From NCBI GenBank assembly GCA_027348305.1, contig DAIEPS010000001.1, positions 1 through 35,012 on the forward strand: a stretch of DNA of 35,012 nt, written 5' to 3'. The DNA is from Anaerolineaceae bacterium (lineage in GTDB: Bacteria; Chloroflexota; Anaerolineae; Anaerolineales; Anaerolineaceae). Positions 1 through 8,446 of this stretch are shown here, piece after piece. Position 1 is the first letter of the stretch; the number at the start of each line of letters is the position of its first letter. The notes under the pieces were generated by a model. That model made no database searches. It was not told the DNA's origin and worked only from the letters and a program-made list of their open reading frames with translations. Position numbers and translations under genes: made by a program.

Positions 1-1
1 C

Positions 2-1249
2 ATCAAAAAAGCGGTCGAGTATGTACAGAAAATTGGCGCCGGCAAAGGTTCTACCAATTATCGTCTGCGCGACTGGCTGATCTCAAGACAGAGATATTGG
101 GGTGCCCCCATCCCCATGATCTACTGCCCGACCTGCGGCGTGCAGCCCGTCCCTGAGGATCAACTGCCTGTGGTGCTGCCCGAAGATGTGGAATGGAAGC
201 CGACCGGCGAAAGCCCGTTGAAACTGCATCCCACCTGGCGTTTCACCACCTGCCCCAAATGCGGCGGCAAGGCGGAACGGGAAACGGACACCATGGATAC
301 CTTCATGTGCTCGTCCTGGTATCCGCTGCGCTACCTCAGCCCGGACTATGACAAGGGTCCGTTTGACCCCAAGGAATACAACTACTGGATGCCCGTGGAT
401 GTGTATACCGGCGGCATTGAACACGCCACCATGCATCTGCTCTATGTGCGTTTCTTCCATAAAGCGATGCGCGATATGGGCATTACTGAAGGCAATGAAC
501 CCATGCTGCAATTACGCAATCAGGGCATGGTTCTCGGCGAAGACTCTGAAAAGATGTCCAAGAGCCGCGGAAACGTGGTGGCGCCAGACAACCTGGTGCA
601 ATCCTACGGTGCGGATACAACGCGCGCTTACCTGATGTTCTTCTCCAGGTGGGATATGGGCGGTCCGTGGAGCAGCGGCGGTATCGACGGTACTTCACGC
701 TGGCTGCGCCGCTTATGGAATACCATTCTGGAACCTGTGCAGACTGGTAAACCCGGCGAAGAGGCAGTCAAAGCGCTGCGCCGCAAGCTGCATCAGACTT
801 TGAAAGCGGTCACCAAAGACTACGAGACCTTCGAATTTAACACCATCGTTTCCGGTTTGATGGAGTTGCTCAACGAAATGGTGCGTGCCAAAGCGGAACT
901 CTACGGCAGCCCGGCATGGAACGAAGCTGTTGAAATTTACTTGAAGATGCTGGCGCCTGTCACCCCGCACATCAGCGAGGAATTCTGGCAGCATATTGGC
1001 AAGCCTTACTCCATCCACACCCAATCCTGGCCGAAAGTGGATGAAGCCGCCGCCGCCGAGGATGAGATCACCCTGGTGGTTCAGGTCAACGGCAAGCTGC
1101 GCGACCGCATCGTGGTGCCTGCCGGCATATCAGATGAGGAAGCTAAAAAAGTAGCACTCGAGAGCGAATCCGTCAAAAAGACGCTCGACGGTAAAGCACC
1201 GCGCCAGGTGATCTATGTCAAAGGCCGGTTGGTTAACATCGTTATCTAA
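2..1249 (+). CDS. leuS: Leucyl-tRNA synthetase, C-terminal part (5' end outside window)
   Basis: Charges tRNA-Leu with leucine in the cytoplasm. The frame is open from base 2 and gives about 415 residues, roughly the last half of a class Ia LeuRS of about 800-850 residues. Visible are the post-editing motif DWLISRQRYWGAPIP, a CPTC...CPKC pair typical of the LeuRS zinc insertion, the HATMHLLYVRFFHKAM helix, the catalytic KMSKS loop in EDSEKMSKSRGN, the anticodon-binding helical domain, and a C-terminal domain with VVQVNGKLRDRIVVP as in LeuRS. The HIGH motif and most of the editing domain lie upstream of the window. The gene ends with TAA and is followed by an imperfect hairpin. Product is not in doubt. 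Confidence 0.97.
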   Translation: MKKAVEYVQKIGAGKGSTNYRLRDWLISRQRYWGAPIPMIYCPTCGVQPVPEDQLPVVLPEDVEWKPTGESPLKLHPTWRFTTCPKCGGKAERETDTMDTFMCSSWYPLRYLSPDYDKGPFDPKEYNYWMPVDVYTGGIEHATMHLLYVRFFHKAMRDMGITEGNEPMLQLRNQGMVLGEDSEKMSKSRGNVVAPDNLVQSYGADTTRAYLMFFSRWDMGGPWSSGGIDGTSRWLRRLWNTILEPVQTGKPGEEAVKALRRKLHQTLKAVTKDYETFEFNTIVSGLMELLNEMVRAKAELYGSPAWNEAVEIYLKMLAPVTPHISEEFWQHIGKPYSIHTQSWPKVDEAAAAEDEITLVVQVNGKLRDRIVVPAGISDEEAKKVALESESVKKTLDGKAPRQVIYVKGRLVNIVI

Positions 1250-1279
1250 GAACATTAGATCATAACAAACTCTCACTAT

Positions 1280-1309
1280 AAACCCTCACCCAAGCTTGGG
1301 AGAGGGTTT
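1280..1309 (+). terminator. Imperfect hairpin after leuS
   Basis: Thirty bases form a near-perfect palindrome (AAACCCTC...AGAGGGTTT around AAGCTT) with one mismatch, 30 bases after the leuS stop. Only a weak T run follows (TTTATG), so it may be a terminator or a C-rich intergenic palindrome. A second C-rich hairpin lies at 28025-28072. Confidence 0.4.
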
Positions 1310-1324
1310 ATTTATGATTAATCG

Positions 1325-1352
1325 TTGGACTTGCCGGATTTATCGTTATAAT
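1325..1352 (+). promoter_or_regulatory. Likely sigma70-type promoter of the creatininase-family gene
   Basis: A perfect TATAAT at 1347-1352 lies 16 bases after TTGGAC (1325-1330). It predicts a start near 1359 and a leader of about 28 bases that carries the GA-rich ribosome binding site. Confidence 0.45.
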
Positions 1353-1386
1353 TAATTATTATTGTACCTTTGAGAGAGAGTTGATC

Positions 1387-2073
1387 ATGAGACTTGCCGA
1401 ATTGACCTGGATGGAAATTGAAGCATACCTGAAAAAAGACGATCGCGTCTTGTTGGTTTTGGGGGCTACCGAGCAGCACGGGTACATCAGCATCGGTGCG
1501 GATGTAAAGATTCCGCTTTCAATTGCCGATGCGGCATCCCAGCAAACCGGGGTGCCGGTGGCTCCGCCGTTTAACTTTGGTTGTTCCTCCTATTTCACCA
1601 AGTATCCCGGCACGATCAGCATGCGAGTGAGCACCTTCATAGCCGTGATCGAAGATATGGTGAGGTCACTCTACGGACAGGGATTCAAACGCTTTGTGAT
1701 CGTCAACGGGCACGGCGGCAACAAACCCGCCAAGGTTTCGCTGGGTGAACTGGTAAATGAATTGGAAGGCATCACCATTGCCTGGTACGATTGGTACGAA
1801 TCTTCATCCGTGACTGCGATTGCCAAACAGCACAATCTTGAGGGTTATCACGCCTCATGGATCGAGGCATTTCCGTTTGTGCGGCAAGCCAATATGCCGT
1901 CAGGTGATAAAGCGCCTTTTACCACCAACCTTATCCTCAGTTCTGAAGAGGTTAAGAAAGCCATTGGTGATGGCGTCTACGGCGGTCCGTATCACGTGGA
2001 GGATGCCATTATGGGCGAGATCTTTGCCGCAAGTGTGCGCGACGTGCTGCATATCCTTCAATTTGGTGGATAA
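1387..2073 (+). CDS. Creatininase-family amidohydrolase
   Basis: The family contains metal-dependent amidohydrolases: creatininase, mycofactocin MftE and formamide hydrolases of riboflavin/F420 routes. With the start at ATG 1387 the protein has 228 residues, near the usual 230-260. Metal-site motifs are visible: E29 and H31 in GATEQHG, D39, H109 in NGHGGN, and E160 in HASWIE. The stretch after EQHG is YISIG instead of the common GPHLP, so the substrate pocket is atypical. An in-frame TTG at 1381 is possible, but the GAGAGAG ribosome site is better spaced for 1387. It is alone between two hairpins with its own promoter. Substrate cannot be told from sequence or context. Confidence 0.85.
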   Translation: MRLAELTWMEIEAYLKKDDRVLLVLGATEQHGYISIGADVKIPLSIADAASQQTGVPVAPPFNFGCSSYFTKYPGTISMRVSTFIAVIEDMVRSLYGQGFKRFVIVNGHGGNKPAKVSLGELVNELEGITIAWYDWYESSSVTAIAKQHNLEGYHASWIEAFPFVRQANMPSGDKAPFTTNLILSSEEVKKAIGDGVYGGPYHVEDAIMGEIFAASVRDVLHILQFGG

Positions 2074-2086
2074 GCCACTTCCATCC

Positions 2087-2124
2087 AAGAACCGGGTTTC
2101 TAAAGAGAAACCCGGTTCTTTTTT
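2087..2124 (+). terminator. Rho-independent terminator of the creatininase-family gene
   Basis: A perfect 14-base stem (AAGAACCGGGTTTC / GAAACCCGGTTCTT) with a six-base loop is followed by a run of T. It sits 14 bases after the stop codon. Confidence 0.93.
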
Positions 2125-2141
2125 GCCAACCTTAAGAAAAT

Positions 2142-2170
2142 TTGACGATTCTCACCCGATAGGGCACAAT
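2142..2170 (+). promoter_or_regulatory. Promoter of cydDC, probably giving a leaderless mRNA
   Basis: TTGACG (2142-2147), a 17-base spacer and CACAAT (2165-2170) end exactly six bases before the cydD ATG. No Shine-Dalgarno sequence precedes the ATG. The same -10/N6/start layout recurs at dinB, the CGNR gene and udk. Confidence 0.5.
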
Positions 2171-2176
2171 TGATTT

Positions 2177-3916
2177 ATGAATAAGAATGCCCGCTTGATC
2201 CAAAAAGCCCGAACTGCCGGGATATTATTTCCGCTCATCGTGTTGTTTGGCTTTCTGGCCGGGGGACTGGTGATATGGCAGGCGTGGCTGTTAAGTGACG
2301 TGATCTCAAAGGTATTTCTATCAAAACAAACCCTGATTCAGGTGATGCCTTTATTGCGCATCACACTGGGGGTCGTGCTCGCTCGCGCCCTTTTCACCAT
2401 GATCAATGAAAGCCTGGCAGGCAGGCTGGCGGTGAAGATCAAGAACGGACTGCGTGAAGAACTCATTAGCAAGATCAACAGATTAGGCCCCATCTTCCTC
2501 AAGGGAGAAAAAGCCGGAGAACTGACCACAACCGCGCTGCAGGGGCTGGATGCTCTGGATGCCTATTTCAGCCAATATCTGCCTCAAATTCTGCTGGCAG
2601 CGCTTCTACCCCTGACCATCCTGATCGTGGTCTTTCCGATCGACCTGTTGACCGGCATTGTGTTTGTGATCACGGCACCGCTGATCCCGGTGTTCATGAT
2701 CCTGATCGGCAAACTCTCACAGAACCACACCCAACGCCAGTGGACGGCCCTTACGCGTCTCGGAGCTTATTTTCTGGATACCCTGCAGGGGCTTTCCACC
2801 TTAATGCAGTTGGGTCGTAGCCGAGAACGCGGCGAGAAGATACGTCAGGTAAGTGAACGCTACCGTGAAGTGACCATGAACGTTTTCAAGATCACATTTC
2901 TTTCCGCTTTTGTACTTGAATTGATCGCCACCATTTCAACCGCCCTGGTGGCGGTGGAAATCGGCTTGAGGTTGCTTTATGGACGCATGGAATTTCAACA
3001 GGCTTTTTTCATTCTATTGATCGCGCCTGAATTTTATCTTCCGCTGCGCAACTTGAGTGTACGCTATCATGCCGGCATGAACGGACTGACCGCCGCCGGA
3101 CGGATCTTCCAGGTATTGGATACACCCGAAGCCACTCCTTCTATGATAGAGACTTCCCCTAAAACGGACCCTTTTTTGGCTGGTTCAAGGATAGCTTTTC
3201 AAGGTGTGACATACCACTATCCCGATAACCCTGAAGCCGCTTTGGAGGGGATCAACCTTGAAATTGAAAGTGGCAAACACTACGCACTGGTCGGGGAGAG
3301 CGGTGCAGGCAAAAGCACATTGGCTCAACTGCTCATGCGTTTCATCATTCCTCAAAGCGGCATCATTCAGTTGAATAATGAAGACATCCAGGCATGGGAT
3401 CTTGACCAATGGCGGAGCAAAATTGCCTGGGTGCCGCAGACTGCCAGGGTGTTCAATACCAGTCTCCTTGAAAATGTTCGCCTAAATGATTTGGCAGTTT
3501 CCAAAGACGCAGTGCTTGCTGCGCTTGAGCAAGCCGGATTGCTGCCGCTTCTATCTCACCTGCCTGATGGACTGGACACGCCCCTTTTGGAAGGCGGCGT
3601 CAGACTGAGCGGTGGGGAAGCGCGCCGGGTGGTGCTGGCCAGGGCTTTCCTTAAAAACGCGCCATTGTTGATCATGGATGAACCCACAGCCCACCTGGAT
3701 CTGGATCTGGAATGTGAATTCATTGAGACTTCACAGAGACTTCAGCAGGGACGCACCACCCTGACCATTGCCCACCGTCTGGCTACGGTTACCCGGGCCG
3801 ACCTGATATTTGTGCTCAAGCGCGGAAAACTGGTTGAGCAGGGCACGCACCTTGAATTGACCTCGATGCAGGGTGAGTACACCCGCCTGCTTCATGATGC
3901 CAGGAGGCGCGTATGA
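2177..3916 (+). CDS. cydD: Thiol reductant ABC exporter subunit CydD
   Basis: Half of the CydDC heterodimeric ABC transporter, which in E. coli moves cysteine/glutathione and binds haem and is needed for cytochrome bd assembly. The 579 residues hold an N-terminal six-helix transmembrane domain (about 15-300) and a nucleotide-binding domain with Walker A GESGAGKST near 373-381, the signature LSGGEARR near 477 and Walker B LLIMDEPTAHLD near 497-508. The TMD signature GELTTTALQGLDALDAYFSQYLPQ is characteristic of CydD. The stop overlaps the next start by ATGA (3913-3916), so translation is coupled to cydC. No cydAB is in the window. Confidence 0.93.
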   Translation: MNKNARLIQKARTAGILFPLIVLFGFLAGGLVIWQAWLLSDVISKVFLSKQTLIQVMPLLRITLGVVLARALFTMINESLAGRLAVKIKNGLREELISKINRLGPIFLKGEKAGELTTTALQGLDALDAYFSQYLPQILLAALLPLTILIVVFPIDLLTGIVFVITAPLIPVFMILIGKLSQNHTQRQWTALTRLGAYFLDTLQGLSTLMQLGRSRERGEKIRQVSERYREVTMNVFKITFLSAFVLELIATISTALVAVEIGLRLLYGRMEFQQAFFILLIAPEFYLPLRNLSVRYHAGMNGLTAAGRIFQVLDTPEATPSMIETSPKTDPFLAGSRIAFQGVTYHYPDNPEAALEGINLEIESGKHYALVGESGAGKSTLAQLLMRFIIPQSGIIQLNNEDIQAWDLDQWRSKIAWVPQTARVFNTSLLENVRLNDLAVSKDAVLAALEQAGLLPLLSHLPDGLDTPLLEGGVRLSGGEARRVVLARAFLKNAPLLIMDEPTAHLDLDLECEFIETSQRLQQGRTTLTIAHRLATVTRADLIFVLKRGKLVEQGTHLELTSMQGEYTRLLHDARRRV

Positions 3917-5643
3917 GCACCATCCAAAAACTCCTGCAATTCTTGAAACCTTTTTTCTGGGAGATCTGCCTTTCTGTTCTATTGGGCATCGCCACGATCA
4001 GCGCAGGCATCGGTATGTTGGGCACTTCTGCATTTTTGATCGCTTCGGCTGCCTTGCATCCGTCCATCTCGGAATTGCAGGTGGCGATCGTCGGTGTGCG
4101 TTTTTTTGGCATCAGTCGGGCAGGTTTCAGATATCTCGAACGGCTCGTGTCACATTCGGTTAATTTAAGAGTCCTTTCTCGTCTTCGTGAATGGTTCTAC
4201 GATCGGGTCGAAGCCTCTCCACCGGCTGAATTTCATACCCTCAAAGCCGGGGATCTGTTGAACCGGGTCATGGGAGATCTGGAAGTTCTTGAAAATTTCT
4301 ATGTGCGAGTGGTCAGCCCTGTGGTGGTCGCCTTTGTTGTTGCTGCTGGGGTGAGTTTGTTCATTGGAACTTATGATGCCCATTTGGGCCTCATTCTGGC
4401 AGCCGGCTTAACCCTTAATGGCATTATCCTGCCCATTTTGTCTATCCTGGTCACCAGGCCTTTGGCCAAAAAAATGCTTGAAATGCGATCCAACCTTTCA
4501 GCCCGAACAGTTGAATGGCTTCAAGGGCTGGAAGAACTGCAAAGCAGTGGTGCACAAAACCGCTGGGCTGACGGGATTCTCGACAAGGGTAAAGAAGGCG
4601 GAATATGGCAGACCCGAATTTCCACGTTGAACGGAATAAACTCTGGTTTGGGGTTGCTCATCCTCAACTTGACTTTGCTGGTTTTGTTATGGGTTGCCAT
4701 CCCTTTGGTCTCGTTTGAGGCTATAAGCGGGGTTTCGCTGGCGGTCATCCTGCTCATGGGAATGGCAAGTTTTGAATCCGTGGCGAATTTACCCCAGGCT
4801 GCGGTGATGCTCAACTCGAGTCTGGAAGCCGCCAAAAGGATCTTTGAGTTGGGAGAAGATCACCAGGTTGTGAGAACCTTTGACGCCCTTCCTGAAACGT
4901 GGATGCCCAATAGGATTGACGTGAAGGATCTATGCTTTGATTACGCAGAGGGAGATAATTTTCAACTCAAAGACATTTCATTCAGCCTTGAGCCAGGCAA
5001 AAAACTGGCCCTGGTGGGTGCCAGTGGTTCGGGCAAAACCAGCCTGGTTAACCTGATCCTGCAGTTCTGGAATCCGCGGGAAGGCAGAATTTCGTTGGGG
5101 CAAATGGATGCGGCAAGGATCGACCCCTACCGGGTTCGCTCTTATTTTGCCGTCATTTCGCAAAATACTACGCTGTTCAGTGCCAGCCTGCGTGAGAACC
5201 TTTTGCTGGCTGATCCGCAGGCCGATGATCAGAAACTGATCCAGACACTAAAACTGGCTGAATTGGAGGATTGGTTGGATCGCCTGCCTCAAGGGCTGGG
5301 AACCTGGCTCGGGGACCAGGGATTGAGGTTAAGCGGTGGTGAGCGCCAGAGAGTGGCGATTGCCCGCGCCCTGCTTCAAGACCGCCCCTATTTATTGTTG
5401 GATGAACCTGTGGAGAATCTTGACCCGGTCGCCGCAAAGAAGATCATGACAACCCTGTTTAAACTGTTCGAAAAGCGGGGAGTGCTGTTGATCACCCACG
5501 ATTTCTCATGGCTTGACCGGATGGATGAGATCCTGCTCCTTCAAAATGGAGAAATCCTTGAAAGAGGAACTTACTCTGATCTCGCATCACAAGGTGGAAG
5601 ATTCTCTGACCTGAAAGTGCTGCAAGAACAAAGTCTGGCATAA
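3913..5643 (+). CDS. cydC: Thiol reductant ABC exporter subunit CydC
   Basis: The partner subunit of CydD in the inner-membrane CydDC exporter. It has 576 residues. The N-terminal TMD carries CydC-type sequence GVRFFGISRAGFRYLERLVSH, followed by LKAGDLLNRVMGDLEVLENFY. The nucleotide-binding domain has Walker A GASGSGKTS near 369-377, the signature LSGGERQRVAIARALL near 473 and Walker B YLLLDEPVENLD near 492-503. The H-loop is seen in LLITHDFSW. Its start overlaps the cydD stop by four bases, and a strong hairpin terminator follows, so cydDC is a two-gene operon. Full length with intact motifs; assignment as CydC rather than a generic exporter rests on the TMD signature. Confidence 0.93.
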   Translation: MSTIQKLLQFLKPFFWEICLSVLLGIATISAGIGMLGTSAFLIASAALHPSISELQVAIVGVRFFGISRAGFRYLERLVSHSVNLRVLSRLREWFYDRVEASPPAEFHTLKAGDLLNRVMGDLEVLENFYVRVVSPVVVAFVVAAGVSLFIGTYDAHLGLILAAGLTLNGIILPILSILVTRPLAKKMLEMRSNLSARTVEWLQGLEELQSSGAQNRWADGILDKGKEGGIWQTRISTLNGINSGLGLLILNLTLLVLLWVAIPLVSFEAISGVSLAVILLMGMASFESVANLPQAAVMLNSSLEAAKRIFELGEDHQVVRTFDALPETWMPNRIDVKDLCFDYAEGDNFQLKDISFSLEPGKKLALVGASGSGKTSLVNLILQFWNPREGRISLGQMDAARIDPYRVRSYFAVISQNTTLFSASLRENLLLADPQADDQKLIQTLKLAELEDWLDRLPQGLGTWLGDQGLRLSGGERQRVAIARALLQDRPYLLLDEPVENLDPVAAKKIMTTLFKLFEKRGVLLITHDFSWLDRMDEILLLQNGEILERGTYSDLASQGGRFSDLKVLQEQSLA

Positions 5644-5646
5644 AAT

Positions 5647-5690
5647 AGAACCCACACTGATGGACCCTTCCATGAGTGTGGGTTCTTTCG
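5647..5690 (+). terminator. Terminator between cydC and tsaC
   Basis: A 12-base perfect stem (AGAACCCACACT / AGTGTGGGTTCT) is extended by an inner five-base stem (ATGGA/TCCAT) and followed by TTCTTTC. It lies four bases after the cydC stop and may act for both converging operons. Confidence 0.85.
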
Positions 5691-5754
5691 AGGAGAAGAA
5701 GAGCAATATTATCTTATTAAGTTAAGAGTCCGATTAAAAACAGGTTAGAAAATT

Positions 5755-6384
5755 CTAAGCTTTTTGTATTTCCAATACTTTGAATATTTGTTCGCTGGTA
5801 ACAGGCCCCGTGCGCAGCACTATCGGTTCCGAGCCGCTGCAATCGATCACGGTTGAAGGCACACCGCCAGGGCATTTGCCGCCGTCCAGGATCAACGGAA
5901 CGCGATTGCAGAGTTGATCGAACACATCCCTGGCGCTGACCGCATCCGGTTTGCCTGAAAGGTTTGCGGAAGTTGTTGCCAGCGGGCCGAAAGTTCGCAG
6001 CATTTCAAGCGCGACAGGATGATTGGGCATACGAATGCCGATGCGATCAGTATTTGAGATCAATTCAGGCAGGGTGTTTTTACGCGGAACGATCACGGTC
6101 AAACCACCAGGCCAAAAAGCCTCACAGAGGCGCATGGCCATTTCAGTCATGTGGTCTGTAACCAGTTGGGCTTGTTCAACGGAGCCAACCAGGATGGCGA
6201 TGGCTTTATTGGAGTCCCTACCTTTGGCTTCAAAAAGCTTGATGATGCCGGAGGCCTGAAAAGGATCTGCACCCAAACCATAAACGGTATCGGTCGGAAA
6301 AGCGACAATTTCTCCATCTCTGAATAACGATAATGCCGAACTGATAGATTCTGGATTGTCTGCGGGTAGGGTTATTGTCTGCAT
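5755..6384 (-). CDS. tsaC: L-threonylcarbamoyladenylate synthase (TsaC/YrdC/Sua5 family)
   Basis: Makes threonylcarbamoyl-AMP from threonine, bicarbonate and ATP, the first step of the t6A modification at A37 of ANN-decoding tRNAs. The 209 residues are a single YrdC domain without the extra Sua5 C-terminal domain. Visible signatures are FPTDTVYGLGADP (29-41), the K54-R56-K60 nucleotide-binding patch in KGRDSNK, the SANLSGKPD motif, and PSTVIDCSG near the C-terminus. It is the last gene of prfA-prmC-tsaC, 12 bases after prmC. This prfA/prmC/Sua5 neighbourhood is common in bacteria and supports the call. Confidence 0.94.
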   Translation of the reverse strand: MQTITLPADNPESISSALSLFRDGEIVAFPTDTVYGLGADPFQASGIIKLFEAKGRDSNKAIAILVGSVEQAQLVTDHMTEMAMRLCEAFWPGGLTVIVPRKNTLPELISNTDRIGIRMPNHPVALEMLRTFGPLATTSANLSGKPDAVSARDVFDQLCNRVPLILDGGKCPGGVPSTVIDCSGSEPIVLRTGPVTSEQIFKVLEIQKA

Positions 6385-6396
6385 ATATACCTCATT

Positions 6397-7251
6397 CTAT
6401 ACAATTATTTTAAGGATTCTTGGGTGATTGGCAAGGTCATACAGTATGCTTTTTTCCACTCCAGGAAGCAATGTTTCAACAACTTCTAAAACACTTTCGG
6501 CTTGCCCCTCCTCAATTTCAAGAATTATCATTCCACTCGAATTAAGGTGTTCACGAGATTGCTGTAATAAGCGTTTGACCAGATCCAATCCATCGGCACC
6601 GCCATCCAGTGCGAGTAGAGGTTCAAACCGGGTGACCAGCAGGGTTTTAAGTTTTTCAGTGGGGATATATGGAAGATTGGCAGCGATGACGTCAAAACGA
6701 CCAGGGCAATTTTGAAGAAGGTCGTTTTGTTTGAATTCAATTTGGGTTTCGACCTTTAAGAGGGCGGCATTCTTCTTGGCAACCTCCAGCGCTTTTTCTG
6801 AAATGTCGATGGCGGTCACCTGCAGGTCTTCAAACCGATCAGCCAGGGTAAGTGCAATGACGCCTGAACCGGTGCCAACATCAACGAGTTTTCGTTTTGA
6901 GGGATGTTCTTCCAGCCAGGTGATACATTCCTCGATCAATAGTTCAGTTTCAGGTCTTGGGATGAGCACGTCAGGGGTGACACAGAAATCCAGCCCATAG
7001 AAGGACTGTTTGCCAACCAGGTAAGGCAGTGGTTCACCATTTTTGATCCGCTCAAGCAACTGGTTGGCGCTTTGCAATTGCAAGTCATTAAGTTCATAGT
7101 CTGGATGGGTGGCCAGCCATTCGCGGGATTTATCCAGTACGTGACACAATATCACCCGGGTTTCTAGTGATGCAAACTCGGAGTGTTCGGCCAGTTCTCT
7201 GGTGGAGTCGATCAGCCAATCAATTGTTTTAGTCTTCTTCATCATCCCCAT
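6397..7251 (-). CDS. prmC: Peptide chain release factor N5-glutamine methyltransferase
   Basis: Methylates the glutamine of the GGQ motif in release factors with SAM; its substrate RF1 is encoded immediately upstream. Seen are an N-terminal helical substrate-binding domain, the IPRPETE motif (about 97-103), the SAM loop VDVGTGSGVIAL (about 123-134) and the catalytic motif as NLPYIP (192-197) instead of the usual NPPYI. The start is uncertain. ATGs at 7251, 7245 and 7242 all lie inside the last codons of prfA, and 7242 fits the family N-terminus best. An ATG at 7296 would force a 68-base overlap and adds non-homologous residues. About 284 residues, as is usual. Confidence 0.92.
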   Translation of the reverse strand: MGMMKKTKTIDWLIDSTRELAEHSEFASLETRVILCHVLDKSREWLATHPDYELNDLQLQSANQLLERIKNGEPLPYLVGKQSFYGLDFCVTPDVLIPRPETELLIEECITWLEEHPSKRKLVDVGTGSGVIALTLADRFEDLQVTAIDISEKALEVAKKNAALLKVETQIEFKQNDLLQNCPGRFDVIAANLPYIPTEKLKTLLVTRFEPLLALDGGADGLDLVKRLLQQSREHLNSSGMIILEIEEGQAESVLEVVETLLPGVEKSILYDLANHPRILKIIV

Positions 7252-8302
7252 TGGTAGATAATCGATCTGTCTCGTCTCGTTGTGATAACTCATCAATAAA
7301 GAGATCCAGGTCTCCCGCCATGACGCCCGGGAGGTTATATGAAGAAATGTTTATTCGGTGATCAGTAACCCGGCTTTGCGGGTAATTGTAGGTGCGGATC
7401 TTTTCTGAACGATCACCGGTGCCCACCTGCGAACGCCTGGCTTCTTCACGCTCGCTTTGTACGCGCTGCATTTCAATATCATAGAGTCTAGAACGTAAAA
7501 TGCTTAATGCGCGCAGGCGGTTTTGCAGTTGGGAGCGTTCGTCCTGGCAGGCAACCACCAGACCGGTTGGCTTATGGGTGATGCGTACGGCTGTGGCATT
7601 CTTCTGCACATTTTGTCCGCCGGCACCTGAAGATCTGAAGACATCCACTTCAATATCCGTATCCGGGATTTGAATATCAACATCTTCCATTTCAGCCATG
7701 ACGGCTACTGTTACGGTTGAAGTATGAATACGGCCGGAGGATTCTGTGCTCGGAATACGCTGCACACGATGGACACCCGATTCAAACTTGAAGCGTGAGT
7801 AAGCACCCTTGCCTTTGACCATGAAAATGATCTCTTTGTATCCGCCGATGCCTGTTTCATTGGCAGACATGATCTCAATGCTCCAACGGTGGGCTTCGGC
7901 GTAATGCGAGTACATGCGCATGAGTTCGGCTGCGAACAAGCCAGATTCATCGCCGCCTGCACCGGCTCTGATCTCAATGTATACATTGCGATCATCCCTT
8001 GGATCTTTTGGAACCAGCATGGCTTTGATCTTCTTTTCCATCTCTTCAATTTGAGGAGTTAAGGTTTCGATCTCAGCTTTTGCCATTTCAACGAATTCAG
8101 CTTCGCCGCTGTTCTCCATCTCTTTGGCCTGGTCCATTTTTGCCATTAAGTCGCGGTATTCGATGGAAAGCGGATAGATATCATCAAGCTCTGCGCGTTC
8201 CTTGGCGAGTTCAGTGATCTTTTGATAATCTTCCACGTTGACTTCCATCAACCTGGTTAATTCTGCATATCTGTCTTGAATCTGGATGATCTTATCGAGC
8301 AT
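7229..8302 (-). CDS. prfA: Peptide chain release factor 1
   Basis: Recognises UAA and UAG in the ribosomal A site and triggers peptide release. It has 357 residues, the standard RF1 length. The GGQ motif is in SSGAGGQNVQKNATAVRITH (GGQ 228-230). The codon-recognition tripeptide is PST (184-186, within RIPSTES), which matches the RF1 PxT class and not the RF2 SPF class. The C-terminus has GTGDRSEKIRTYN and DHRINIS, as in RF1. It is first in the operon prfA-prmC-tsaC, and its 3' end overlaps the prmC start. AGGT precedes the ATG at short spacing. Confidence 0.97.
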   Translation of the reverse strand: MLDKIIQIQDRYAELTRLMEVNVEDYQKITELAKERAELDDIYPLSIEYRDLMAKMDQAKEMENSGEAEFVEMAKAEIETLTPQIEEMEKKIKAMLVPKDPRDDRNVYIEIRAGAGGDESGLFAAELMRMYSHYAEAHRWSIEIMSANETGIGGYKEIIFMVKGKGAYSRFKFESGVHRVQRIPSTESSGRIHTSTVTVAVMAEMEDVDIQIPDTDIEVDVFRSSGAGGQNVQKNATAVRITHKPTGLVVACQDERSQLQNRLRALSILRSRLYDIEMQRVQSEREEARRSQVGTGDRSEKIRTYNYPQSRVTDHRINISSYNLPGVMAGDLDLFIDELSQRDETDRLSTNGDDEED

Positions 8303-8343
8303 AGGTACCTGTCATTAAGCCATAAAGTAATTTGTATGCGTGT

Positions 8344-8352
8344 ATTATACCA
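8344..8352 (-). promoter_or_regulatory. Extended -10 promoter of prfA-prmC-tsaC
   Basis: Read on the minus strand the sequence is TGGTATAAT: a perfect -10 hexamer preceded by the TGn extension. No convincing -35 is present, as is usual for extended -10 promoters. The predicted leader to prfA is about 35 bases. Confidence 0.5.
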
Positions 8353-8394
8353 GTATGAAGCCACCGAGAGCGTTTCAGCCCACCTTTGAAAAAA

Positions 8395-8424
8395 AAAGAT
8401 TGGATCATGAGCGATCCAATCTTT
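8395..8424 (-). terminator. Rho-independent terminator of the DUF3597 gene
   Basis: A 12-base stem (AAAGATTGGATC / GATCCAATCTTT) with loop ATGAGC. On the minus strand it is followed by a T tract (the A run at 8388-8397). It lies about 23 bases after the DUF3597 stop, which is the expected position. Confidence 0.88.
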
Positions 8425-8446
8425 TATTATTTATCAGGAGTGTAGA

